54,415 nt of DNA from Lachnospiraceae bacterium (GTDB taxonomy: Bacteria; Bacillota; Clostridia; Lachnospirales; Lachnospiraceae). Location: positions 1-54,415 of the forward strand of contig JAJQEO010000107.1 in assembly GCA_021201665.1 (NCBI GenBank), given 5' to 3'. The translations under genes were made by a program, and so were the position numbers. Position 1 is the first letter of the stretch. Each line of letters starts with the position of its first letter. Shown here piece by piece: positions 15,701 to 25,177 of the stretch. A model generated the notes under the pieces. That model saw nothing but the letters and a program-made list of their open reading frames with translations, was not told the DNA's origin and ran no database searches.

Positions 15701-18700
15701 CTTTCCCCTCGTCATCCCTAATGGTATCATAAATTTTTGTGTCGCGCAGATTCAGCGCATCCTCCAGCAGCCGATAACCATTCGCACGTTTTGTTCCATA
15801 CGTGGAATTAGTTCTTACATTATATTTATCAAACGACTTCCCGGCGATCTGCCACTGCCCAGTGTGCTTCGAATACAGGACTCTGATGTGGTCTCTCATC
15901 CGCCATGGTGGCCGGAACATCTCCTCCATAAACTCCTGGATATATTCCTGCTTCACCCAAGTCGCCCCCAGGCGCACCTCAATCTCCGATGCGTCCAGGT
16001 CTTTTGGCTGCACCTTTTCCAGATATTCCACATTCACCGTGTATTTTTCATCGTATGCCGCTACCCTTTTTGCTATCTCCAGCTTTTTGCGGACATTTCC
16101 GGACAGATAATCATCCGCCGTATGCCAGCCTGCCGTCTCGTCTTCCTGCAGTTCTTCTGCCGGGTCATGGAAAATCACCCCTTGTAAATCCTGAATGATT
16201 TTCCCATACTCGCCGGGTGTGCCAAGCAGTTCCGCCATATAAGGAAGGTCTACCTTTGCCTTTTCTCCGATGGAAAGGGCAAGCGCGTCGCTGGCCGTGT
16301 CCACGTGGGTCACCGGCTCTGCCCTGCGGATGGTTCTCCGTGTAAAAATATCTGCTTTGCGTTCCAGGTTCCCCTCTTCATCCAACATCTCAAGGGACGC
16401 CAGCAGGCTGTAGCTGTTGTCATTGGAAAAAGCCCGTTTGTTCGTCCTGTTGTTAATTAGCCCAAACTGTGCGGTGAAAGAATCATACTGGCTTTCCAGT
16501 CGCTGCTGCAGCTGTTCCACTTCTTCGTCGCTGCCATCGTTAAGCTGGCAGTCAATCAGCTCGCGAACAGTATCGCGCAGACCTACCATCCCAAGCACAC
16601 GTGTTTTCATATCTTTCGAGAAAGTCATTTTCCGCATCTGCGAGTTCTCACGGTAATAGACCTCTCCATCCTCCTCTGTGAAACTGAAATTTTTCACAGC
16701 CGGGTCTGCCGGGATCATGGTTGTATCTTCAACCAGTTCATCGTCCACAGGTTCATATTCCGTAATCTGTCCGCTGATGTGGTTTAACGCTTCATGCAGC
16801 TGTACGGACAACTCTGCGCCCTCGATTGGTCTGACCGTCACCTCCTGCCTGCCATACTGTGTACTCTCTGTCGTAAACTCCCCCAACACCATCTCCGGAT
16901 GCTGCGCAAAGTAAGAGTTGACCATATATCCTTCCGGTGTGGTTCCAAGTTCCACCCAGGATGGATGCTCGATACTGGCGCGGTCACGTTTCTGTAAAAA
17001 CAGGATATCCGCGACCACCCCGGTGTTGGCATTCCGCAGGAAAGCATTCTTTGGCAGCCGGACTGCTCCCAACAAATCTGCCCGGTTGCCGATATATTCC
17101 CTCACGGATGAATTCGCTTTGTCCATCGTCCCGCTTGATGTGATGACCGCAATCACCCCGCCTGGACGCACCAGGTCAATCGACTTTGCTATAAAATAAT
17201 CATGGATCAGGAAATTCTGCCGGTCATAGCGCTTATCCGCTACTTTGTACGAGCCAAACGGTACGTTCCCAATCACGCAGTCAAAAAAGTTGTCCGGATA
17301 CTGCGTTGTCTCAAAACCCTGCACAGAGATCGTATTACGCTGATACAGTTGCTGCGCAATCCGGCCGGAAACACTGTCCAGCTCAACACCATACATCCTG
17401 GCGTTTTCCATGCTTTCCGGGATCAAACCCATGAAATTCCCGACACCGCAGGACGGCTCCAGAATATTTCCGGAACAGAGCGCCATTCGCTCAAGAGCTT
17501 CATACATGGCCTTGATAACAGTCTGAGAGGTGTAAAATGCATTCAGCGTAGACGCCCTCGCTTCCTTATATTCATCCTCTGTAAGAGCAGAACGAAGTTC
17601 CTGATATTCACCACTCCATCCTTCCGCCCTTTCATCAAAAGCCTGCGGGATACCGCCCCAACCGACATATCTTGAAAGTATCTCCTGTTCTTCTGCGGTC
17701 GCCAGGCGGTTTTCTGTCTCCAGTTTCTTCAACAGGTGGATTGCATCCATATTCGCCCGGAACTTTGTTTTCTGGCCGCCTGCACCCAGGTCATCATCCG
17801 TGATGCGGAAGTTGATGCGTTCCTGATATTGTGATTCCGAGTCAGGCTTTGTTTCCACTTCCGGCTGATCTTGCTCTGGGTCAGGATTTGTTTCCACTTC
17901 TGGATGATTGTCCTGCTCTGAACCAGGGTTTGTCTCCACTTCCGGTTGTTCTGATGCAAACTGTTCTGAAACATGCTGCTCTGATAGCGATGACTCTGAT
18001 TCTTTCTGTTTGGATTCTTCCGAACTTTCCTGTTCTTCACTCCTGTCCGGGTTCAGTTCCAGAACAATACTTCGAAGTTCTATATCTCCCGCAGGATCAG
18101 CTGTGACTTGATGGACTGCTTTAGCTGCTTCTATTTCTTCATCTGAAACGCTGACAAGTTCATCATAATCCAGATTTCCCAGTTCCACAGCGATCAGGTC
18201 TTCCAGGGAATCATATTGTCTGGTTTCGATCAGTTCATTATTAAAAAATCTCTCCAGTCGAAAATCAACCAGATTGACAAACACTTCTATCGGCAGTTCT
18301 TCCTCTCCAACCGTCGTATATCCAATGCCTACTTTTGCCGGGTCATCAAAATCTGCCGGGACACCAAATTCAGCAATAGAATACCAGTTAAGCAGCTGCT
18401 TTGCCCTCTCCAAAGGGGGAAATTGTGCTTTTGTCTGGTAGTTCTCAATTAAATCATTCCGATAGTCCTCTGCCTGCCACCGGCTGTCAAAAACCACGGT
18501 ATTCCCATCCGCATTTATATAATAATTATTCAGTCGGCTATCCCAGATAGAGTATTCCTTTTTCGACGGATGCCAGTCCACATCAATCACACTGAAACGC
18601 TCAGATGGCGTGAGTTCACCCCTGGAAGCCTCTCCCGGATTTGCCCCAGTTTCCGTTTTTTTATTTTTCTTTTCTTTTTCATCCCCCTCCTGTGGCAGCT

Positions 18701-21700
18701 GGTATTTCGCCCTGGCAGCATCGACCTCTTCCAGTGTCATAACATCCTCAGACAGCGCCCCAACCAAATCAGCGGAAATCCCATCGCCGCTGTCACGCGA
18801 ACGTTCTTCCGCATCAGCAATCAGCTGCATCTGCTCCGGCGGGAAGTCCGGGTCTGCAAGCGGTTCAAGATCGAGTTCCTTTTGTGCCGCATCGTAGATC
18901 ACATCCATCTGCTCGCCGCTGAAATCATCGTGGCTCACGCCGCTTTGCTCCAAGGCATCCATGACCCGTATTTCCGTAGAAAAATCATAGGCCGGTGCTT
19001 CCTCTTCGTAATACGAGCGGACAAATTCGACGGACTCATTCCGAAAAATCGGATAGCGGGCTTCTTTGGCCATGGTCATATCCTGCAGGCTGACAACGCC
19101 AGTCTGATAATCCACGGTATCAATCCGAAATTCCCGGCCATCTACATGAATCAACGCATCCAGCGGCAGATAATCTTTCCAGTTGAAATATTTCATCAGC
19201 CGATGTGTGCCATCCGCTCTCTCATTCATCAGAGCAAGGCTCTCGCCTTTCTTGCGGATCATTTCAGAAAATGCGGACCACTGGTCCACCGGGAAGGCCG
19301 TAAACAAACGGGTATCCGTCCCTGTCGGCTTTTCAAAAACACGGCTCCGGATAATCTGCGATACAAGCCTCGCGTCATCCCCATAAAACTCAAAATATCC
19401 ATGCTGTTCGAAGCCAACCAGGGTACTTTGGTAACGTTCCTTGATTGCGTTGTATTCTTCCGCAGCCGTCTCACTCAACTGCCATATGTTAAAAGTCTCT
19501 GCCGGCGCAGACGCGGAAAGCGTCGGATAGGTCGATTCAAACACCTCTCTGTGCAGGCGGTTATGGAATCCGCCGTCATCATAGTATAGGCGGTATAATT
19601 CCATATCTTCCAGAGAATCCACTGCACGCTTAATGGCCGCATTCCCCTCAATCTCCGCATTTTCCCGGTCTGAATTCCTGCAGGCATTCTGATATGCCGT
19701 ATCTTTCAGAACTGCAGCTTCGACAAGTGGGAGATAATACTCATAAGGGTCGCGGATTGTAGGAGCATGAGACGAAGTTCCAGGTGGCTCCGCCTCTGTA
19801 ATCTTCTCTTCCGTTGATTCCGGTTTTGATGCTTGTTTTTCTGACTCCTCCGCCTCTGGAACTTTCCCTTCCGGCAGTTTTTCTTTTGTACCTCCTGCAT
19901 CCACCACATCCGTACGTTTTTCCACTGTCTTTTCAGGCGCCGGTTCCGCCACTTTCTGTTCTTCAGCCACAGTCTCAAAAGCATCTGCATCCATATAATC
20001 AAACAGCGTCATCTGCCGGTTCTCAATCAACGGCTCTTTTCGCTCATTCTTGTTGGGGAACAGGGTATAGCTGCCATCTACATAGCCACGCATATCCGCA
20101 AGAATTCCGGATCGCTCCTGATATCTAAAATCGTCAAGCGGAAGCGCAGCCAGTGCTTCCTCCATTGCCTTCAGCACAGATTGCATTCTGCTGCGGTCTT
20201 CCAGAGCTTCAGTCAGATCTTCCAGACTGCCCCCATAAGCAAGTACCTGGTCCTGCTGGTAAGCGAACGGACGCGGAATCTCTGGCGGCAACCCTCCATA
20301 AAAGCTCAGGATTTTCGAAGCCATCGTCTTTCGTTCATATGCGGCCATATGGTCATAGTCTGCGGCAGACAAAAATCGTCCGTTTTCAATCAGAAAATCA
20401 ATCCTCTGTGCCACCTTTTTCCACGGCAGCAGTATCTCTGTCTCCGGGTTGCTGATTCCCTTTCTGCTGAACCGCAGTCCCTTCCCATCATAGTCAGCCC
20501 AGGAATCATCCGCCCCTGAGAGGGCATTGCTCTGGCCGCCGGTTCCGTATTTTTCTTTGATGAAGTTTGTTCGCTCTGTCATAGAATCGTTCTGCAGATA
20601 GAACGAATATGTGGAGAGCCTGCCTTCTGAATATGCACCTCCTCTTGCCAGATACGCATCAATCTCATCCTGCGTGATAAACATCTTATGGTCCTGCCAT
20701 TGAAAACCAGGCCGGGCCTGATACGGCACAGTTGGTAACGCCAGGCACTGAAACTGCCGCAAGATTTTTTGTGGATTATAAAAACGGAATCGCATCAGGT
20801 CATGATTGCTCTCATAAACATTCGCGAATCCTTCCAGCCTCGCATTCAGATCAACAAGGAAATCGCGCTGTGCAAGAAGTCCCGACAGTTTTTCCTCAAT
20901 ATCCGGAAACCCACCTGAAAACGGCTCCATATCTGCAAAAACATGTTCCGCAACTCCTTCTGACATATCCCTTTCAAAATAAGCCAGGGACTGCGCGTGT
21001 TCCTTTATCACAGTATCTCTTGCCGCATCCAGTACCGGCTGTAATGCGTATTCCCCCTGCTTCAACAGCTGGTGGATGCGGCTGCTCACGTTCTCCCATG
21101 ATAAAAATGCTTTGTCCAGTATCTGGTCATGCACGGTGTGTCCGAGCGCGATCTGCATCCCGGACGGGTCAAACCACACAGAATACTCTTTTCCATCAAT
21201 CTCAAAGCCCTTTCCACCCGTGCCATACTCTGTGCGAACAAACTCCGTGTATTCCTCGTCTGTCTGATCTGACATGAAATTATGGATCAGGCGCGGCAGG
21301 CTATGAGTTTTGTTGCCGCCGGTCCGAAGGATTTCATCCACAACTTCTTCCGGTATCGAAATTTCCCCCGCATAAAGCGCAGCCTCCCGCTCCTCGATGT
21401 CGCGGATCTGCTCATCCATCGTCGGAGTTTCAGGCAAAGATAAAGCAGAGACGATTTCCATCTCTGCTTCATCCATTACTGTTCCATTGCTTTCCTCTGT
21501 CTGGTCTTCAATCAGATGTAGATCAGTTCCTGATAAATGGTCTCTTCCGCCATCTCTTTCAGGCTGTTCTGGTGCGCCACCCACGCCATCTGGTCGCTCT
21601 TCTCCGGCCCCGGATATGCTTTCTGCAGCCCCTCCATCAGGACTTCCAGACGCTCCTGCGCGGTCTTCTCGATGTCCGCCAGATAGCTGTTCAGCTTCCC

Positions 21701-22766
21701 TTTCAGCAGGAGTGACGAATACATCCCCCGCTTGTTCTCCTTCAGATATGTCTCCCGGAGCATCCCGTACTTCCCGATGCTCTCTTCCGGAGTCTCGTCC
21801 GTGATCGTCAGGTTCGGATAAAGATAATCCCCGCTGCGGTAATAGGTCAGTTCCATGGTCATTTTCTCCTTTTTGTTCTGCTGTGTGGTCTGTTTCTGGT
21901 TCAGGTTCCTGAACGGTTGGATGTCTGGTTTCCGGTTTTTCAGGCTCCTGATCTGCCTTGTTGGGAATATTGTAGCTTCCCCGATTCTGATTTGCAACTT
22001 TGTCGCGGCTCTCTTCCAAAATTATTTTTCGCACCGTGCGTCCGATATCAATCAGCACCGGCTCGCTTGCCTGCCATACCGCGTCACCCAGATGCGTCAG
22101 AAGGCCGATATCACGATATTTTACAATATTTCGGAAATCATCTGCTTCCACAAAATTTGCCGGATCAAGGCCGCACCGCCTGGAAACGGTATATAAAATA
22201 CTCATGGCCATCAGAAATCGGAAATCTTTCCTGATTGTTTCCGTATCCGCCCCAAGATACGAACTTTCAGCTTCTGTAAGAAGGCTCTCTACCGCGTCAT
22301 CCAGATAATTCTCCGTCTGGATGACTGCCACTCCCATCAGTGCCGCCTCCAGGTTCTCAGAATAATTATCCTCAAGGCCATACGTTTCCAACAGGTGATC
22401 CCTGACAGTATCATAATGCTCCGGGAGCAACTGCCACAGGACAGGCTGCCTGCCATTTCTGGAAGGAGCCGTATCCGACACATCGAAAACATAGCGCGGC
22501 CTGGGGCGGGCACCGGTCTGTTTATCAATCAGTGCGATTCCCTTTGAACCACGCTTAATCCAGCAGTTCATTTTCTTGCTCCACACATCAAATTCCGCGC
22601 AGGCAGTCGCATCCGGACGCTGCGCGTGGATCAGCAGGGTATCCTCGAATGAATAACGGTACAGACGCGATGATGTATCCAGATAGTCCATCCACTTTTC
22701 CGGGGACGCCGATATCTCAGCGGCATGATCCTCTGCCAGTTTTATTACTTCATTAATTTTTGCCAT
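12765..22766 (-). CDS. Giant ArdC / N6-methylase / SNF2-helicase ICE protein
   Basis: This 3,333-residue protein is a typical oversized Clostridial ICE polyprotein-like enzyme. The N-terminus (about 1-130, WMDYLDTSSRLYRYSFEDTLLIHAQRP..) is ArdC-like and would bind ssDNA or counter restriction. Two related blocks with (K/T)EYGTGG motifs follow, then LPD-type domains. A DNA methylase fold has motif I EPSCGVGNF at about 1768 and IGNVPFG at about 1832. An SNF2-type helicase has Walker A HCVGAGKT at about 2445, VDESH at about 2610, GTPIS, and QREGRILRQG at about 2937. The tail is Gln/Asn/Ser-rich and disordered. It probably processes or protects transferred DNA. About 345 bp near residues 304-418 also encode TnpV in another frame; there this protein is Gly/Asp/Glu/Arg-rich. 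Confidence 0.9.
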   Translation of the reverse strand: MAKINEVIKLAEDHAAEISASPEKWMDYLDTSSRLYRYSFEDTLLIHAQRPDATACAEFDVWSKKMNCWIKRGSKGIALIDKQTGARPRPRYVFDVSDTAPSRNGRQPVLWQLLPEHYDTVRDHLLETYGLEDNYSENLEAALMGVAVIQTENYLDDAVESLLTEAESSYLGADTETIRKDFRFLMAMSILYTVSRRCGLDPANFVEADDFRNIVKYRDIGLLTHLGDAVWQASEPVLIDIGRTVRKIILEESRDKVANQNRGSYNIPNKADQEPEKPETRHPTVQEPEPETDHTAEQKGENDHGTDLLPQRGLSLSEPDDHGRDSGREHREVRDAPGDISEGEQAGDVFVTPAEREAEQLSGGHREDRAGASGSPDGGAAESISGAGEERPDGVGGAPEQPERDGGRDHLSGTDLHLIEDQTEESNGTVMDEAEMEIVSALSLPETPTMDEQIRDIEEREAALYAGEISIPEEVVDEILRTGGNKTHSLPRLIHNFMSDQTDEEYTEFVRTEYGTGGKGFEIDGKEYSVWFDPSGMQIALGHTVHDQILDKAFLSWENVSSRIHQLLKQGEYALQPVLDAARDTVIKEHAQSLAYFERDMSEGVAEHVFADMEPFSGGFPDIEEKLSGLLAQRDFLVDLNARLEGFANVYESNHDLMRFRFYNPQKILRQFQCLALPTVPYQARPGFQWQDHKMFITQDEIDAYLARGGAYSEGRLSTYSFYLQNDSMTERTNFIKEKYGTGGQSNALSGADDSWADYDGKGLRFSRKGISNPETEILLPWKKVAQRIDFLIENGRFLSAADYDHMAAYERKTMASKILSFYGGLPPEIPRPFAYQQDQVLAYGGSLEDLTEALEDRSRMQSVLKAMEEALAALPLDDFRYQERSGILADMRGYVDGSYTLFPNKNERKEPLIENRQMTLFDYMDADAFETVAEEQKVAEPAPEKTVEKRTDVVDAGGTKEKLPEGKVPEAEESEKQASKPESTEEKITEAEPPGTSSHAPTIRDPYEYYLPLVEAAVLKDTAYQNACRNSDRENAEIEGNAAIKRAVDSLEDMELYRLYYDDGGFHNRLHREVFESTYPTLSASAPAETFNIWQLSETAAEEYNAIKERYQSTLVGFEQHGYFEFYGDDARLVSQIIRSRVFEKPTGTDTRLFTAFPVDQWSAFSEMIRKKGESLALMNERADGTHRLMKYFNWKDYLPLDALIHVDGREFRIDTVDYQTGVVSLQDMTMAKEARYPIFRNESVEFVRSYYEEEAPAYDFSTEIRVMDALEQSGVSHDDFSGEQMDVIYDAAQKELDLEPLADPDFPPEQMQLIADAEERSRDSGDGISADLVGALSEDVMTLEEVDAARAKYQLPQEGDEKEKKNKKTETGANPGEASRGELTPSERFSVIDVDWHPSKKEYSIWDSRLNNYYINADGNTVVFDSRWQAEDYRNDLIENYQTKAQFPPLERAKQLLNWYSIAEFGVPADFDDPAKVGIGYTTVGEEELPIEVFVNLVDFRLERFFNNELIETRQYDSLEDLIAVELGNLDYDELVSVSDEEIEAAKAVHQVTADPAGDIELRSIVLELNPDRSEEQESSEESKQKESESSLSEQHVSEQFASEQPEVETNPGSEQDNHPEVETNPDPEQDQPEVETKPDSESQYQERINFRITDDDLGAGGQKTKFRANMDAIHLLKKLETENRLATAEEQEILSRYVGWGGIPQAFDERAEGWSGEYQELRSALTEDEYKEARASTLNAFYTSQTVIKAMYEALERMALCSGNILEPSCGVGNFMGLIPESMENARMYGVELDSVSGRIAQQLYQRNTISVQGFETTQYPDNFFDCVIGNVPFGSYKVADKRYDRQNFLIHDYFIAKSIDLVRPGGVIAVITSSGTMDKANSSVREYIGNRADLLGAVRLPKNAFLRNANTGVVADILFLQKRDRASIEHPSWVELGTTPEGYMVNSYFAQHPEMVLGEFTTESTQYGRQEVTVRPIEGAELSVQLHEALNHISGQITEYEPVDDELVEDTTMIPADPAVKNFSFTEEDGEVYYRENSQMRKMTFSKDMKTRVLGMVGLRDTVRELIDCQLNDGSDEEVEQLQQRLESQYDSFTAQFGLINNRTNKRAFSNDNSYSLLASLEMLDEEGNLERKADIFTRRTIRRAEPVTHVDTASDALALSIGEKAKVDLPYMAELLGTPGEYGKIIQDLQGVIFHDPAEELQEDETAGWHTADDYLSGNVRKKLEIAKRVAAYDEKYTVNVEYLEKVQPKDLDASEIEVRLGATWVKQEYIQEFMEEMFRPPWRMRDHIRVLYSKHTGQWQIAGKSFDKYNVRTNSTYGTKRANGYRLLEDALNLRDTKIYDTIRDDEGKEKRVLNQNETTLAQQKQELLKDEFKDWIFRDMGRREEICRTYNTLFNSIRPREYDGSHIQFVGMNPEITMMEHQRNAVAHILYGNNTLLAHCVGAGKTFEMTAAAMESIRLGLARKCLFVVPNHLTQQWGSDFLRLYPGANVLVATKKDFEPANRKKFCSRIATGQYDAIIIGHSQFERIPLSVERQAASIERQIDDIMLALSDADASGMGKRSFTVKQLEKTKRSLEAKLAKLNDQSRKDDVVTFEQLGVDRLFVDESHYYKNLFLYTKMNNVAGIAQTDAQKSSDMFMKCQYMDEITGGRGVTFATGTPISNTMSELYTIMRYLQYDTLQEMGLGNFDAWAASFGETVTAIELSPEGTGYRAKTRFARFYNLPELISVFRECADVQTADMLNLPVPESEFIDEKLQPSEIQKEMVETFSKRADMVRNGSVDSSVDNMLKITTDGRKLALDQRLLNDMLPDYENSKVNRCVDNIYGIWKETEEKRLTQLVFSDLSTPKKDGSFNVYDDLRNKLIAKGVPPEEIAFIHNADTEVKKEELFKKVRTGQVRILVGSTAKMGAGTNVQDRLIALHHLDVPWKPSDLEQREGRILRQGNQNEKVKIYRYVTEGTFDAFSWQTLETKQKFISQIMTSKSPVRSAEDVDDTALTYAEIKALATSNPYIKEKMSLDVDVSKLKLLKANYKSQFYQLESDVAKKYPGEIKATEQYIVGLKADAEAVAAIPALDKEHFSMTVNGTVYKEYKEAGEAIINAAIAMRAAGVDGVIGEYHGFSMQAGFVMLTQKFTLTLQKSGGRHYVELGKDPTGNITRINHALTSIGEKQLPEAEQKLENLRQQMQNAQEELKKPFPKEQELAEKSVRLAELNALLNMDKKDSMDAVGVGEKTAPMAPVSYAGTEKNQPITAGSIPGRSESGQSPGWPQNQGNQGIQNRQSVQSSQNSQISQNAQSNLSVQNSQSNQSRQSQDQSRFRNTKQKMYAYR
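21512..21856 (-). CDS. tnpV: TnpV, nested inside the giant gene in another frame
   Basis: A complete 114-residue TnpV homologue: MELTYYRSGDYLYPNL, then IGKYGMLRETYLKENKRGMYSSLLLKGKLNSYLADI, then AQERLEVLMEGL and ending EETIYQELIYI. An AAGGAG site lies 9 nt before the ATG, with a second ATG at 21862. TnpV proteins accompany Tn4451-like and Clostridial mobile elements; the function is unproven. The gene is entirely inside the 3,333-residue gene on the same strand. The giant frame there translates to a low-complexity linker, so TnpV looks like the older frame and the giant reading the overprinted one. Confidence 0.8.
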   Translation of the reverse strand: MELTYYRSGDYLYPNLTITDETPEESIGKYGMLRETYLKENKRGMYSSLLLKGKLNSYLADIEKTAQERLEVLMEGLQKAYPGPEKSDQMAWVAHQNSLKEMAEETIYQELIYI

Positions 22767-22782
22767 GCGTCATCCACCTTCC

Positions 22783-23736
22783 TTACGGAGTCCGTCCTAC
22801 TTTCCGTTTGCGGGTTTCTTCTTTCTGCTCCGTTCTCTGAGGCTGTAAATCCTCCTGCTGCTGCTGTTCCTGTTCTTCTGAAAGCTGCTCCGTCTCACTT
22901 GAAATGCCTTGCGTTTCCTCTGAAATCAGTTCTTTTTCTTCGGAAAATTCTTCCGATGCTTTTGAAATCTGCTTTGTTTCTTCCCGGGAGGCATCTATTT
23001 CTTTTGGAATCTGTCTTACTTCCTCAGAACGTCGCTCGCTCTCTGCCATTTTTGTAAGCTGGCCAGACTTTTCTGCTTCCTGTCCAGCATAATTCGGATC
23101 GTTTTCCGTTTCTTTTGAAATCTGTGCTGTTTTCATCGGCATCTGATCCATTTTTTCTGAATTGTGCTCCGAATCTTCCGAAATCACTTCCTGCTTCTCC
23201 TTCTCAAACCGGCATCTGATATAGTCCCATATCTCGTTAAAGAGGTTTACCTTCGTACTGCGTCTCCCATTATCATAATATTCCGGAAGAGCCTCCACCA
23301 CCATCGCCATATCCTTCAGCATACTGCGTGACACTTCCCGGTCTTCAAAAGTGGAATAAATATCGTTTTTCGCAAGGCTTAAAAAGTTCCCGGCTCCGCG
23401 ATATTTCTCGAAAGGATGAGAGAATCCATCCGGGAGGTGAAGATAAAAATCAAGTACCTTATGCGCCGCCTCTTCCTGAGACAGAGCACTGCTGATTCCT
23501 GGCTTTTCATCCAAATTCTTTTCACCCATCTCTGAAAGCGTCTGCATCTCCTCGTAATTTCTCGCCAACAAGAAATCTCCGTAACGGTCCTCTATCGCCT
23601 TATCGCTTTTGAGGTACTGATGGAATGCCTGGCTCACTGACTCATAACTGCGCATCAGCGCATACAAGGACTCTTTAAAATGCTCAAGCTCTTTCTCCAG
23701 ATCCGCCTGCCGGATGATTTTCATCGGTACGCCCAT
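22783..23736 (-). CDS. ICE protein with long Ser/Glu/Gln repeat tail
   Basis: About 317 residues, starting at ATG 23736 with AAGGAGG 9 nt upstream. Residues about 5-180 form a helical, globular-looking domain (ADLEKELEHFKESLYALMRSYESVSQAFHQYLK; then HKVLDFYLHLPDGFSHPFEKYRGAGNF). The C-terminal third is a run of 7-residue-like units (QISKETE, QLTKMAE, QIPKEID, QISKASE, GISSETE, QLSEEQE) ending in a basic RKRKVGRTP. It overlaps the coiled-coil gene by about 50 bp and precedes the giant gene by 16 bp. Function unknown. Confidence 0.75.
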   Translation of the reverse strand: MGVPMKIIRQADLEKELEHFKESLYALMRSYESVSQAFHQYLKSDKAIEDRYGDFLLARNYEEMQTLSEMGEKNLDEKPGISSALSQEEAAHKVLDFYLHLPDGFSHPFEKYRGAGNFLSLAKNDIYSTFEDREVSRSMLKDMAMVVEALPEYYDNGRRSTKVNLFNEIWDYIRCRFEKEKQEVISEDSEHNSEKMDQMPMKTAQISKETENDPNYAGQEAEKSGQLTKMAESERRSEEVRQIPKEIDASREETKQISKASEEFSEEKELISEETQGISSETEQLSEEQEQQQQEDLQPQRTEQKEETRKRKVGRTP

Positions 23737-25177
23737 TTTCATTCGCCTCCTTTTCTGCCGGAATCCCGGCATCCTTCCTCATAAAATAATTTGCCAGCAT
23801 CTGCATGTTCCTGGCCGGAAGCTCCGGATTGCGGATCTGCTCAAGCTCCTTCAGCGGCATCCCCGCTTTCACCGCAGCATAAATTATCTCGAACTGTTCA
23901 TCCGTATATCCTGGATTTTTAATCAGGTCGATTACAAAATCGTCTCGCTTTCTGTTCTCTTTTTTCTTATGCTTCTGGTGGAACGGAAGAAGTCCTTTCT
24001 TTTCCGGTCTTGATAAATGATCAGCATCAGATATTTCTGCTTCTCGCACACTGCCCGGATTTCTTTCATAACTTGAGTTTCCTGTAGCAGTTGAGTTTTT
24101 CATTACAGCCTGTTCCTCTGGTGCTGCCGGTTTCACTGCTTCCGGCTGATTTTCACCAACCACAGCATTATCCGGCTGCAATGTTCTTTCCGCTAACTGT
24201 GCTTTCAATTTTTTATTTTCACTCATCAGATGATCGCGTTCCTCCGCCAGTTTCTGATTCTCTACCTGAACCTCTTCCAGTTGCGTCCGCAGCGCATCCA
24301 GTTCTTTCTGAATAGAATCCAGTTTCACTGTGCAGGTTCCAAGCTCCGTCTCCAGGGCATCCCGTTTCCTGTCTGCTTCTGACTGCAGGAGTGATTTTTC
24401 CGTCTCAAACGTAGTTTTCAGCGAACGAATTTTTTCCTCTGAATATTCATGCTGCTGTTTCAGCCGTTCCTCCGCAGCCTCCCGTTCGCTCCTGATCCGG
24501 TCATCCGCGTAAGCTTTGCTGTTCTCCTGCTCCTTCTTTAAAAATTCCATCTGCAGGTCAAACCGCTCCCTTGCCAGTTCAGTCTCATGCCGCAGTTTTT
24601 CAATCTCATCGAACTGGCTGAATTTTTCCCTTGCAGCAAAGTCGGCATAAGAATCCTTTACCTCACTCAGGGAATAGTTTCCCTTATAGAATTTCATGGC
24701 GAATTCTTCGCCGCCAATCAGCGCAATGCAGCGCAACAGATCAAGACTGACAAGGCTGATCTCTCTCCCGTAGCAAAACACTTCTTCAATAAATTCTTTG
24801 CTGAATCCTTCCCGGCACATCAGATAAAGCTGCTCGATATGATGTGCATAGGAATCATCTGAATTAAGATAGGGGGCATAGTTCAGATATTTTTTCATCA
24901 GCTGCCCGGCTTTTTCATCCGCCACTTCCCGCCCCTCCAGGTCGATCTGCATGGCGGTCTTTATTTCTTGCTTATCCTGCTTTTCCTTCTGTCTCTTTTC
25001 CTGAGCTGAATTCTGCTCTGTTTCCCCGCGCTTCTTTTCCTGATCTGAATTTTGCTCTGCTTCCATCCGCTCTTCCGATTTATTCTTATTCGGATTCTTT
25101 CCCGATGGCTGTACCGGATGTTTTTCTGCCCGCCGTGTCATTCCGGTTCTTTTTACCTCTCCCTGTCTCTGTCCCAT
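23684..25177 (-). CDS. Long coiled-coil protein with C-terminal UBA-like module
   Basis: About 497 residues from ATG 25177 (GAGAGAGG upstream). The N-terminus is Lys/Glu/Gln-rich. Residues about 85-190 look globular (LMKKYLNYAPYLNSDDSYAHHIEQLYLMCREGFSKEFIEEVF). Residues about 190-330 are a strong coiled coil (ELARERFDLQMEFLKKEQENSK). Near the C-terminus a short module (YTDEQFEIIYAAVKAGMPLKELEQIRNPELPARNMQML) matches the pattern in the gene at 3469-4029. It overlaps the relaxase 3' end by about 90 bp. It may be a scaffold for the relaxosome, inferred only from position. Confidence 0.75.
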   Translation of the reverse strand: MGQRQGEVKRTGMTRRAEKHPVQPSGKNPNKNKSEERMEAEQNSDQEKKRGETEQNSAQEKRQKEKQDKQEIKTAMQIDLEGREVADEKAGQLMKKYLNYAPYLNSDDSYAHHIEQLYLMCREGFSKEFIEEVFCYGREISLVSLDLLRCIALIGGEEFAMKFYKGNYSLSEVKDSYADFAAREKFSQFDEIEKLRHETELARERFDLQMEFLKKEQENSKAYADDRIRSEREAAEERLKQQHEYSEEKIRSLKTTFETEKSLLQSEADRKRDALETELGTCTVKLDSIQKELDALRTQLEEVQVENQKLAEERDHLMSENKKLKAQLAERTLQPDNAVVGENQPEAVKPAAPEEQAVMKNSTATGNSSYERNPGSVREAEISDADHLSRPEKKGLLPFHQKHKKKENRKRDDFVIDLIKNPGYTDEQFEIIYAAVKAGMPLKELEQIRNPELPARNMQMLANYFMRKDAGIPAEKEANENGRTDENHPAGGSGERA

